A program made the translations under genes and the position numbers. A model generated the notes under the pieces. The model searched no databases and was not told where the DNA came from. It was given only the letters and a program-made list of their open reading frames with translations. This document shows positions 1 through 6,564 of a stretch of 7,140 bases of DNA, in pieces. The stretch is from Planctomycetota bacterium (GTDB taxonomy: Bacteria; Planctomycetota; Brocadiia; SM23-32). The stretch's first letter is position 1; every line of letters starts with the position of its first letter. The DNA is taken from contig JAGYMJ010000439.1 in NCBI GenBank assembly GCA_018400625.1, positions 1 through 7,140 of the forward strand. Reading direction: 5' to 3'.

Positions 1-424
1 GAATAGTTCTTATTATGGGAATACCTCCTCCGACACTAGCCTCAAATTTAATCAACCTTTTATTTTTATAAGCAATATCAAAAAGGTTTAAGTTTTCCGC
101 CAATAAAGCTTTATTAGCAGTAACAACATGTTTTTTGTTTTTTAATGCTTTTATAAGATATCTTTTTGCAGGCATAATCCCGCCAATAAGCTCAACTATA
201 ATTTCTATATCTGGGTCATTTAAAACTTCGTCTGCATCTTTAGTAAATTTAGAACTATTTTTTAACTTAGAGCTTAAATTTTTAACATTTTTATCACAAA
301 TTCTTTTTACACAAATATCTAATCCAATTTGCGATTTTAAAACAGCCCTACTAGAACTTAAAATTTTATAAACTTCACTACCAATTGTACCCAACCCGAT
401 TATACCTACATTAAACTTCTTCAT
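1..424 (-). CDS. hom: homoserine dehydrogenase, N-terminal part (runs off left edge)
   Basis: NAD(P)-dependent reduction of aspartate semialdehyde to homoserine, the branch point to threonine and methionine, in the cytoplasm. Read leftward from ATG at 424-422, 141 codons are visible before the window ends. The protein starts MKKFNVGIIGLGTIG, a Rossmann dinucleotide fold with G10-x-G12-x-x-G15. It continues with DPDIEIIVELIGG (about 70-82), VTANKALLA (101-109, with the conserved lysine K105) and EASVGGGIPIIRTI (128-141). These three blocks are diagnostic of the NAD-binding part of homoserine dehydrogenase. The catalytic domain, and any C-terminal ACT domain, lie outside the window. A GGAAG ribosome site lies 6-8 bases upstream of the ATG on the minus strand. 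G+C is only about 28%, with A/T-ending codons and long A/T runs, unlike every other gene here. The tRNA-Pro lies just upstream in the same direction and could be co-transcribed. The family call is firm; only the origin of the segment is in doubt. Confidence 0.93.
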   Translation of the reverse strand, partial: MKKFNVGIIGLGTIGSEVYKILSSSRAVLKSQIGLDICVKRICDKNVKNLSSKLKNSSKFTKDADEVLNDPDIEIIVELIGGIMPAKRYLIKALKNKKHVVTANKALLAENLNLFDIAYKNKRLIKFEASVGGGIPIIRTI

Positions 425-491
425 ATTTATCTTCCTTTTTTTGAACACGCTAAACTAATTATTTTACTAATCTCAATATAACTATTCGCTA

Positions 492-567
492 TCGGGGCGG
501 GGAGATTTGAACTCCCGACCTCTTGAACCCCATTCAAGCGCGCTAAGCCAAACTGCGCCACGCCCCG
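492..567 (-). tRNA. tRNA-Pro, anticodon GGG
   Basis: The minus strand folds into a complete cloverleaf of 76 nt. The acceptor stem CGGGGCG/CGCCCCG is fully paired with discriminator A (position 492). The D stem is GCGC/GCGC with an 11-nt loop. The anticodon stem CTTGA/TCAAG closes the loop ATGGGGT, giving anticodon GGG at 531-529. The T stem GGGAG/CTCCC encloses TTCAAAT. The C1-G72 first pair and the GGCGCAG D-arm start are typical of bacterial proline tRNAs. No CCA is encoded: the gene is followed by TAG on its own strand, so a CCA-adding enzyme is required. It decodes CCC and CCU. It sits exactly where base composition changes from AT-rich to about 50% G+C. Confidence 0.96.
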
Positions 568-576
568 AATTGTCAT

Positions 577-605
577 ATTATAACCGCAACGGTTTTCGAC
601 TGCAA
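577..605 (-). promoter_or_regulatory. likely sigma70-type promoter of tRNA-Pro
   Basis: On the minus strand a perfect TATAAT (582-577) is preceded, after 17 bases, by TTGCAG (605-600), which keeps the TTG of the -35 consensus. Transcription would start around position 570, only a few bases before the tRNA 5' end at 567. The spacer contains the small palindrome AACCG-CAA-CGGTT (582-594). It may also feed the leftward homoserine dehydrogenase gene, since no better promoter is evident between 425 and 491. The position and the -10 match are good; the -35 match is partial. Confidence 0.6.
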
Positions 606-624
606 ATAAAGGCAACCCAAAACA

Positions 625-1902
625 ATGAAAATTGCCATGTTTACAAACGCTTACCCGCCCCATGTCGGCGGAGTGGCAAGCTCCGTATCCACAAATGTGG
701 ATAAGCTTAAGCAGTTTGGCCATCAGGTATTAGTGATCGCGCCCAGGTATGAGCCCGAGGAAGAAAAAGATGAAAATGAGGAGGTCATTCGCCTTCAATC
801 AATAAAAAATGTATCCGGAAGCGATTTTTCGTTAGCCTTCCCCTTTTCTATCGAATTGGGCGAAAGGCTCGGGAATTTCGCGCCCGACATTATCCATTCC
901 CATTATCCTTTTTTAGTCGGTGATATGGCTTTGCGCTATGGAGCGCTGAGAAATATTCCGGTTGTTTTCACTCACCATACCCGATATGAAGCTTATGATG
1001 AGCTCCTTCCGTTGGATATCAAGGGTTTTGAAACCTTTGTCACCGAACTATCGACCGGTTACTGTAACCTGTGCTCCAGAGTAATAGCGCCTACCAGAGA
1101 CATGGCAAAGCTTTTAATACAAAACGGGGTCAAGACACCGACAACTGTCATCCCTACAGGAGTGGATATTGCCCGATTCTCCAACGGAAACGGTAACCAT
1201 TTTCGCGGTAAATATGGGCTGCCTCAAAATGCTTTTGTCGTAGGATTTACCGGACGTCTGGCACCGGAAAAAAATTTTGATCTGTGGTCAAAAGCGGTAT
1301 GCTCGCTCCTTAAAAAAAAGCCCGATGCCTGTGCTTTATTGGTGGGGGCAGGTGAATGCAAAGATGACATTAATGAAGCATTTGTGCAGCAAAAACTTTC
1401 GGACAGAGTTTTTTTTACCGGTGTTTTGCAGGGACAAGATCTTGTGGATGCGTATGATGCTATGGACGTATTCGCTTTTCCCTCCGAAAAAGAAACCCAG
1501 GGACTCGTTATGGTCGAGGCTTTAGCCGGCGGCTGCCCTGTAGTGGCCCTGGATGTCAGTTGCATTCGAAATGTTGTTACCGATGGCGAAGACGGGCATC
1601 TGGTCAAAGCAAATAAGCCCGAGTCGTTCCGAAGAGCGCTTGCTGTCTTTGCGAACATGTCCCATCGTCAATATGAGAAAATGTGCAATAATGCCCGGAA
1701 TAATGCCGGAAGATTTAATGCAGACTCTTGTGTAAGGAGAACAATTCGGCTTTATTCGGAATTAATAGAGGATTCACGTCCAGGTTTAATGGAGATTACT
1801 GGATGGTCGGGGTTGGCAGAACTCGCAAAACAGGAACTCGGTCTGTGGCGAAATCGCTTAACCGCCCTGTATAACGCGATAAATGTTTTTAACCGGCATT
1901 GA
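625..1902 (+). CDS. GT4-family (group 1) glycosyltransferase, diacylglycerol-glucosyltransferase-like
   Basis: A retaining GT-B glycosyltransferase of 425 residues that would transfer a sugar from a nucleotide donor to a lipid or envelope acceptor at the inner face of the membrane. The N-terminal Rossmann domain opens with the family signature MKIAMFTNAYPPHVGGVASS, including the GGV loop. FTHHTRYEAY (115-124) matches the corresponding block of bacterial 1,2-diacylglycerol 3-glucosyltransferases. The C-terminal donor domain has FTGRLAPEKN, with R211 and K216 for the donor phosphates, and E290-TQGLVMV-E298, the E-x7-E motif. No signal peptide or membrane helix is seen. About 40 residues after the GT fold (from roughly 385) form an extra basic, aromatic tail of unknown role. 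The start at 625 is chosen because the family normally begins at this strand; the ribosome site (AAAGG, 608-612) is weak and 12 bases away. It is transcribed away from the tRNA. Family membership is secure, the acceptor is not; PimA/PimB-like or polysaccharide roles are alternatives. Confidence 0.88.
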   Translation: MKIAMFTNAYPPHVGGVASSVSTNVDKLKQFGHQVLVIAPRYEPEEEKDENEEVIRLQSIKNVSGSDFSLAFPFSIELGERLGNFAPDIIHSHYPFLVGDMALRYGALRNIPVVFTHHTRYEAYDELLPLDIKGFETFVTELSTGYCNLCSRVIAPTRDMAKLLIQNGVKTPTTVIPTGVDIARFSNGNGNHFRGKYGLPQNAFVVGFTGRLAPEKNFDLWSKAVCSLLKKKPDACALLVGAGECKDDINEAFVQQKLSDRVFFTGVLQGQDLVDAYDAMDVFAFPSEKETQGLVMVEALAGGCPVVALDVSCIRNVVTDGEDGHLVKANKPESFRRALAVFANMSHRQYEKMCNNARNNAGRFNADSCVRRTIRLYSELIEDSRPGLMEITGWSGLAELAKQELGLWRNRLTALYNAINVFNRH

Positions 1903-1913
1903 ACCGCCATCAT

Positions 1914-1988
1914 CGACGGTGTTTACAAAAGCTTTCACCGGTATTCCTTTGACATTTAGCATTAAAGATGTTTTAATGAGCACCGTCG
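1914..1988. repeat. 8-bp inverted repeat flanking the operon promoter
   Basis: CGACGGTG at 1914-1921 is the exact reverse complement of CACCGTCG at 1981-1988, with 59 bp between the arms. The promoter elements lie inside, and the right arm covers the predicted transcription start. The arms could be paired operator half-sites for a looping repressor, or a long-range stem ending the upstream glycosyltransferase transcript. The length is short enough that chance is possible. The 8-bp palindrome AAAGCTTT (1928-1935) also lies between the arms. Confidence 0.35.
1949..1977 (+). promoter_or_regulatory. probable sigma70-type promoter of the reductase/sugar-acid operon
   Basis: A perfect -35 TTGACA (1949-1954) is followed by a 17-bp spacer and the -10 hexamer TTTAAT (1972-1977, five of six matches to TATAAT). 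Transcription should begin near 1984, giving a leader of about 64 nt before the ATG at 2048. It is the only strong promoter seen between the glycosyltransferase and the five closely spaced genes that follow, so it probably drives all of them. The rest of the 145-bp gap (1903-2047) shows no gene and no clear riboswitch or intrinsic terminator. Confidence 0.65.
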
Positions 1989-2047
1989 TTGCAAGATGAC
2001 GAGATGAAGAGCAAAGAATTAATCAACCATAGAAGGAGAGAAGAAAA

Positions 2048-4696
2048 ATGGAAAAAATTTGGGATATGCCGGTTGATATCGCGGGGGTGAGATTCAGGAA
2101 CCCCTTCTACGTTTCTTCCGGCCCTACAACGATGAATATAGAACAGCTTGAAAAGATAAGGGATACGGGCTGGGGGGGAGCCAGCCTGAAATTGACGGTT
2201 TACCCTCTTCCATATATCAATAGAGAACCCCGATACGGATATTATGAAGATGAGGGGTTTCTCGTTTTTACCGCCGAAAAAAGACTCGTACTGGATGAAC
2301 TCCTCGAGTTAATTAAGCTTGCTAAGGAACGGACCCCCGAACTGGTTATTTTTGCTAATATCACCTATGCCGGTGAAGAAGGCCCCGCCGGTTGGGTAAA
2401 GATGGCCAAACAATGCGAGGCCGCCGGCGCCGATATCATTGAACTGAATATGTGCTGTCCCAATATGTCTTTTAACGTCGAAGTCTCCGGTGATGATACC
2501 GGCGGGCCGAAGACCGGCGCAAGCATGGGGAAAAATTTGAGCGTAGCGCAAGAAGTTGTTCAAGATGTTAAAGCCGCACTGAATATCCCCCTTTTCGTGA
2601 AGCTTACGCCCGAAGGGGGAGAGATAGGACGGGTCGCAAAGTCCGCTTTTGAGTCGGGGGCCGATGCGGTGGGCGGCGCCGCCAACCGTTTAGGTATTCC
2701 CCCGCTTAACCTCGAAAATCCCGTTGAGTCGGAATACTATCTCCAAAAGGAAATCGGCATGGCGTGCATGAACGGCCCATGGCTTAAACCGCTGGCCAAA
2801 CGCGATGTGTACGAGATACGTAAACAGGCCGGCCCCGAAAAAACGATAACCGCCACCGGTGGCGTCGAAACGTGGCAGGACGCCGTCGAGATGGCCATGT
2901 CCGGTGCCGACCTGGTGGGGCTCTGCACGGCAACCCTGGTTCACGGATTCGGGTTCTTTCCTCATTTCATGAAAGGGCTCAAAAATTATATGGATTCCAA
3001 TGATTATACTACTTTCCGTGATATGCGGGACATCATTGTACCGGCCATCACCGCCGCCCCCGACCTGACGATCTATCCCGGTCATGCGCGTGTAAAAGAA
3101 TTGCGGCCGGTGGCCCCCTGCACTTATGAATGCCCCAATTCCGTACCGGCCCAGGGCTATGTCAGTAAAGTCGCCGAAGGTAAATTTGAGGAAGCTTACC
3201 AGCTCATCATGTCCAAATCCCCCCTCCAATCGATCTGCGGCGAGGTATGTGACCACCCGTGCGAAGAGGCCTGTACCCGCGCCCTGAAAGATGAACCGAT
3301 AATGATCCGCGATATCAAGCGGTTTGTGATTGAAATGGCGGAGGAAAAAAACTGGCAGCCCAATATCCTGTCGAAACGCGGAAAGGCAAAAGAACAACAG
3401 GTCGCTGTCATTGGCGCCGGGCCCGCCGGTCTTTCCGCTGCTTACGATCTGGCAAGGGCTGGATACAAGGTATCGGTTTTTGACGCTTCCAGCCATCCCG
3501 GCGGCATGCTGCGCTATGCCATTCCGGAATTCAGACTCAACAGCCAAACCCTTGAAAAGGAAATAGCGGTAATAGAAAATCTCGGAGTCGAGATAATAAC
3601 CGAGAAAAAACTGGGAGAAGATTTTACTCTGGCTTCACTGAAAGAGGACGGCTTTGATGCCGTTTTTCTCGCGCTGGGAGCCCAGGAATCCGTGAAAGCC
3701 AACATACCCGGTCAGGATATGAAGGGGTCCGTCACTTCGCTCGATTTCCTGGCAAAAATTAAAGAAGCCCAGGAGGTCGATATCGGTCAACGGGCTGTCG
3801 TTATAGGCGGCGGATTTACCGCGCTGGACAGCGCACGTACGCTGAAACGTCTGGGGGCCGAGGATGTATTTATTCTCTACAGACGTACCCGGGAACAAAT
3901 GCCCGCCTCCGAAGAAGAAATCTGGGAAACGGAAGAAGAAGGGGTCAGGATTATATACCTCGTTTCACCCGAGGAAATCCTCCATAAAGATGGAGCGGTG
4001 TCCGGGGTAAGAGTCAAGGCCCACGTCCTGCACAGCGAAAAAGACAGCAGCGGGCGGAGAAGGCCTGAAGATGTTGAGGGGGTAGCCTTTAAGATAAAGG
4101 CGGATACCGTGGTCTGGGCTTTGGGCCAAAAAACACCGAATTCCGGCATACCCGTGACCGAATGGGGAACCGTTGACGCGGATACCGAAACCGGCGCCAC
4201 CCCCCTTGCTGGGGTTTTTGCGGGAGGCGACTGCGTACATGGTGCCCGCAACGTCATCAGCGCCATCGCTTCGGGTAAACGGGCGGCTGTTTCGATGGAT
4301 AAATTCCTTTCCGGGGAGGATGCGTTTCTGGAATATGACCCTGAAGTGGAAGAGGTGGACAAGGATTCCGTCCTCATGCGCAAGGCGAAAGAACCCCGGA
4401 AAAATCGTGTGGGAAGCGAAAAGGTCAAGCCCTCGGAAAGGGTCGGCAATTTCGTCGAATACAGAGAAACTTTATCGGTGGAAAAAGCTGTTGAAGAAGC
4501 CGGACGCTGCCTGAATTGCGGCTGCGGCGCGGGATGTGAAATTTGCAGCAGTATCTGTAAAATGTTTGCTTGTGGAACTTCGGAGGAAGGCAGGATAACT
4601 CTTGATGAGGACAAATGCGTTGCCTGCGGTATGTGTATCCACAGATGTCCGAACAATGTAATCGAGATGATTCAAACCTCAGATGAACCAATCTAA
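2048..4696 (+). CDS. dihydropyrimidine-dehydrogenase-like fusion: FMN (PreA-like), Fe-S and FAD/NAD(P) (PreT/GltD-like), ferredoxin domain
   Basis: A cytoplasmic NAD(P)H-dependent flavin/iron-sulfur reductase of 882 residues. Residues about 1-335 are a DHOD/PreA-like FMN TIM barrel: NPFYVSSGP near the start, TGWGGASLK, ELNMCCPNM (132-140), KLTP, and TGGVETW with phosphate-binding G271-G272. About 345-440 is the helical Fe-S domain of GltD/DPD, with C358, C362, C397, C401, C405 and C409 (CTYECP; ICGEVCDHPCEEAC). About 450-760 holds the FAD site G456AGPAG461, the NAD(P) site G587GGFTA592, YRRTREQMPA (from Y611, favouring NADPH) and AGGDC (D728). The tail has seven cysteines (821-842) and the 4Fe-4S motif C857-x2-C860-x2-C863-x3-C867P. 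Known DPD reduces the uracil/thymine 5,6 double bond; its domain order is Fe-S, FAD, NADPH, FMN, Fe-S, so the order here is permuted. The start is set by AAGGAG (2033-2038), 9 bases upstream. It is the first gene of a run with an SDR, a hydroxyacid dehydrogenase and KDG kinase, so the substrate may not be a pyrimidine. The architecture is sure, the substrate unknown. Confidence 0.85.
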   Translation: MEKIWDMPVDIAGVRFRNPFYVSSGPTTMNIEQLEKIRDTGWGGASLKLTVYPLPYINREPRYGYYEDEGFLVFTAEKRLVLDELLELIKLAKERTPELVIFANITYAGEEGPAGWVKMAKQCEAAGADIIELNMCCPNMSFNVEVSGDDTGGPKTGASMGKNLSVAQEVVQDVKAALNIPLFVKLTPEGGEIGRVAKSAFESGADAVGGAANRLGIPPLNLENPVESEYYLQKEIGMACMNGPWLKPLAKRDVYEIRKQAGPEKTITATGGVETWQDAVEMAMSGADLVGLCTATLVHGFGFFPHFMKGLKNYMDSNDYTTFRDMRDIIVPAITAAPDLTIYPGHARVKELRPVAPCTYECPNSVPAQGYVSKVAEGKFEEAYQLIMSKSPLQSICGEVCDHPCEEACTRALKDEPIMIRDIKRFVIEMAEEKNWQPNILSKRGKAKEQQVAVIGAGPAGLSAAYDLARAGYKVSVFDASSHPGGMLRYAIPEFRLNSQTLEKEIAVIENLGVEIITEKKLGEDFTLASLKEDGFDAVFLALGAQESVKANIPGQDMKGSVTSLDFLAKIKEAQEVDIGQRAVVIGGGFTALDSARTLKRLGAEDVFILYRRTREQMPASEEEIWETEEEGVRIIYLVSPEEILHKDGAVSGVRVKAHVLHSEKDSSGRRRPEDVEGVAFKIKADTVVWALGQKTPNSGIPVTEWGTVDADTETGATPLAGVFAGGDCVHGARNVISAIASGKRAAVSMDKFLSGEDAFLEYDPEVEEVDKDSVLMRKAKEPRKNRVGSEKVKPSERVGNFVEYRETLSVEKAVEEAGRCLNCGCGAGCEICSSICKMFACGTSEEGRITLDEDKCVACGMCIHRCPNNVIEMIQTSDEPI

Positions 4697-4711
4697 AGGA
4701 GAATAATCAGA

Positions 4712-5560
4712 ATGAACATGAAAAGTAATGAAAAACTTACGGAACTTTTTTCCGTGGAAGGTAAAGTCGCCGCAGTGACGGGCGCTGGTGGGGTGCTGTT
4801 CGCTACGGTTGCGAAAGAACTGGGCGCGCTCGGAGTTAAGGTTGCGGCCATGGATATCCGGGTTGAAGAGGCTCAAAAAACAGCCGATGAAATCAACAGC
4901 GCCGGCGGCGAAGCTATCGCCTGTGAAATCGATGTGCTGGATGAAGACAGTGTCCAATCGGCCAGGGATGAAGTTGTCGGTAAGTTCGGAAAAGTTGATG
5001 TGCTGGTTAACGGCGCGGGCGGTAATCACCCCAAAGCCATCACAAAAAAAGAAGAAGGACTTAATTTTTCTGATCTGACGGATGAAGGCTTTCAGTTTGT
5101 TTTTGACCTCAACCTCATGGGAACGGTAATACCCTCCAGAGTTTTCGCGGCACAGATGACCGAACAGGAAGAAGGGGTGATAATCAACACTTCTTCCATG
5201 AGTGCCGATACTCCCTTGTCCCGTGTGGGCGCGTATTCTTCGGCCAAAGCCGGGGTCAGCAACTTCACCAAATGGCTGGCGGCGGATATGGCGATGAACC
5301 ATTCCCCGAAAATCCGAGTCAATGAGCTACGGCCCGGATTTTTCCCCACTTTGCAAAATGCGGACCTGATCAATAAAACCCCCGGTGTGTTGACGGATTC
5401 GCGCGGGAAGGACATCCTCGGCGGAACCCCGATGGGGCGATACGGCAAGCCTGAAGAACTTGTTGGGGCCATAGTTTACCTCTGTTCACCGGCGGCCTCT
5501 TTTACCACCGGGGCAAGCATTGCCGTTGACGGTGGTTTCGGTTCTTTCAGTGGAGTGTAA
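4712..5560 (+). CDS. uxuB: SDR oxidoreductase, D-mannonate oxidoreductase (fructuronate reductase) type
   Basis: Probably interconverts D-fructuronate and D-mannonate with NAD(H) in hexuronate catabolism. The 282-residue protein is a classical short-chain dehydrogenase. It has the cofactor loop T23-GAGGVL, where the Bacillus UxuB/YjmF type also departs from TGxxxGIG, and NGAGGNHP (100-107), a block I associate with that subfamily. The catalytic tetrad is N134, S162, Y175 and K179. RPGFF follows the active site, and the C-terminus VDGGFGSFSGV is also UxuB-like. This SDR form is unrelated to the longer E. coli UxuB. The start is chosen from AAGGAG (4696-4701), 10 bases before ATG 4712 and overlapping the stop of the preceding gene; ATG 4718 is possible but less well spaced. 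The gap to the reductase gene is 15 bp, suggesting co-transcription. A KDG kinase two positions downstream supports a sugar-acid role. Alternatives are other sugar-acid SDRs such as gluconate or KDG 5-dehydrogenases. Confidence 0.78.
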   Translation: MNMKSNEKLTELFSVEGKVAAVTGAGGVLFATVAKELGALGVKVAAMDIRVEEAQKTADEINSAGGEAIACEIDVLDEDSVQSARDEVVGKFGKVDVLVNGAGGNHPKAITKKEEGLNFSDLTDEGFQFVFDLNLMGTVIPSRVFAAQMTEQEEGVIINTSSMSADTPLSRVGAYSSAKAGVSNFTKWLAADMAMNHSPKIRVNELRPGFFPTLQNADLINKTPGVLTDSRGKDILGGTPMGRYGKPEELVGAIVYLCSPAASFTTGASIAVDGGFGSFSGV

Positions 5561-5582
5561 GTCATACAGACAGGAGATAACA

Positions 5583-6548
5583 ATGAGTTATAAAGTAACA
5601 ATAGTTGATGAAAAATTCCAGCCGGATTACGCACAGGAAGAAAAAGTGCTCGCCGATCTGGATGCGGAAGTAGTACAAATAACCGGATTCGATAAAGACG
5701 AGATCATCAAGGAATGCAAAGACGCCGACGGTATTATCGTTAATCTTGCCGGGATGAGCAGCGATATTATCGACCAGTTGCAAAAATGCAGGGTTATTTC
5801 GCGTTACGGCGTCGGAGTCGATTCCGTGGACGTCGAGGCGGCAACAAAGAAGAAAATCTGGGTGGCTAATGTGCCCGATTACTGTGATGAGGATGTCTCT
5901 GACCAGGCCATGGCGCTGCTGGTGGGCTGTGTGAGAAATGTCGCCCTGCGTGATAAACAGGTCCGTGGAGGAACATGGGACATAAAGAGCGCACCGCCCC
6001 AGAGAAGAATTAAAGGTAAAACGGTTGTGCTTTTCGGATACGGCAATATCGCCAAAACGATGCACAGAAAAATCAGTGGCTTCCTGCCCGGCAGAGTGCT
6101 CGTATGCGATCCCTATGTCGATGAAAAAACGATCGCTGAGGCGGGCGCTGAAAAAGTGGATTTTGATACGGCGGTGAGTGAAGGCGACCTCTTTTCTCTA
6201 CACATGCCTCTTAATGAGGAAACAAGAGGTTATTTCAATAGTGGAGTGTTTGAAAAAATGAAACCCACGGCCATAATTGTCAACACCTCAAGAGGGCCCA
6301 TAATAGATGAAAACGACCTTTACAAGGCCCTTTCCGAGGGAACTATCCAGAGCGCGGGGCTTGACGTGTTCACCAACGAACCTGTCGAAAAGGACAACCC
6401 GCTTCTCACATTGGATAATATTACCGTCTCCGGCCACACAGGTTTTTATACCGAAGAGTCCCAGGTGGAATTGAAACGAAAAGCCGCATTGAATGTTTTG
6501 GACACTTTGAGCGATGGAAAACCCACTCATCCAGTCAATCAAATTTAA
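5583..6548 (+). CDS. D-isomer-specific 2-hydroxyacid dehydrogenase, CtBP-like subgroup
   Basis: An NAD(P)-dependent 2-keto acid/D-2-hydroxyacid oxidoreductase of 321 residues, the family of phosphoglycerate, glyoxylate and 2-ketogluconate reductases. The block RYGVGVDSVDVEAAT, followed by VANVPDYCDEDVSDQA, is typical of the C-terminal-binding-protein-like subgroup. The nucleotide loop is FGYGNIA (G152, G154, A157), so the usual third glycine is alanine. The catalytic triad is complete: R237 in NTSRGPI, E266 in DVFTNEP and H285 in SGHTGFY. The start at 5583 is preferred over an upstream in-frame ATG at 5520, which lies inside the SDR gene, because AGGAG (5572-5576) sits 6 bases before it and MSYKVTIVDEKF begins the first strand. 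It lies 22 bp after the SDR gene. In this context it may reduce or oxidise a 2-keto sugar acid, but the substrate cannot be read from sequence. Serine-pathway phosphoglycerate dehydrogenase is less likely, because the protein is short and has no regulatory ACT domain. Confidence 0.85.
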   Translation: MSYKVTIVDEKFQPDYAQEEKVLADLDAEVVQITGFDKDEIIKECKDADGIIVNLAGMSSDIIDQLQKCRVISRYGVGVDSVDVEAATKKKIWVANVPDYCDEDVSDQAMALLVGCVRNVALRDKQVRGGTWDIKSAPPQRRIKGKTVVLFGYGNIAKTMHRKISGFLPGRVLVCDPYVDEKTIAEAGAEKVDFDTAVSEGDLFSLHMPLNEETRGYFNSGVFEKMKPTAIIVNTSRGPIIDENDLYKALSEGTIQSAGLDVFTNEPVEKDNPLLTLDNITVSGHTGFYTEESQVELKRKAALNVLDTLSDGKPTHPVNQI

Positions 6549-6564
6549 TTTGAGGAGTGCAAAA

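Noticed and set aside
135..371. Plus-strand 78-codon open frame
   Set aside because: Antisense to the homoserine dehydrogenase gene, which has diagnostic motifs.
582..594. Hairpin AACCG-CAA-CGGTT as a terminator
   Set aside because: Only 5 bp of stem, no T-run on either side, and it falls in the tRNA promoter spacer.
427..723. Minus-strand open frame spanning the tRNA and the start of the glycosyltransferase gene
   Set aside because: It reads through a perfect tRNA-Pro; the frame is fortuitous.
1928..1935. Palindrome AAAGCTTT as a LacI- or GntR-type operator
   Set aside because: Too short and without the usual central CG or flanking half-sites; a chance match is likely.
2690..3547. Long minus-strand open frame of 285 codons
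   Set aside because: Lies wholly antisense to the reductase gene, has no recognisable motif or ribosome site, and the plus-strand protein carries clear conserved cofactor motifs there.
3877..4656. Minus-strand open frame of 259 codons
   Set aside because: Antisense to the NAD(P)-binding and ferredoxin parts of the reductase; low-complexity Ser/Pro-rich translation typical of a shadow frame.
4679..5302. Minus-strand open frame of 207 codons
   Set aside because: Antisense to the SDR gene, whose catalytic tetrad is intact on the plus strand.
5520..5582. Upstream in-frame start for the hydroxyacid dehydrogenase
   Set aside because: It lies inside the SDR gene and would add residues not seen in the family; ATG 5583 has a well-placed AGGAG.
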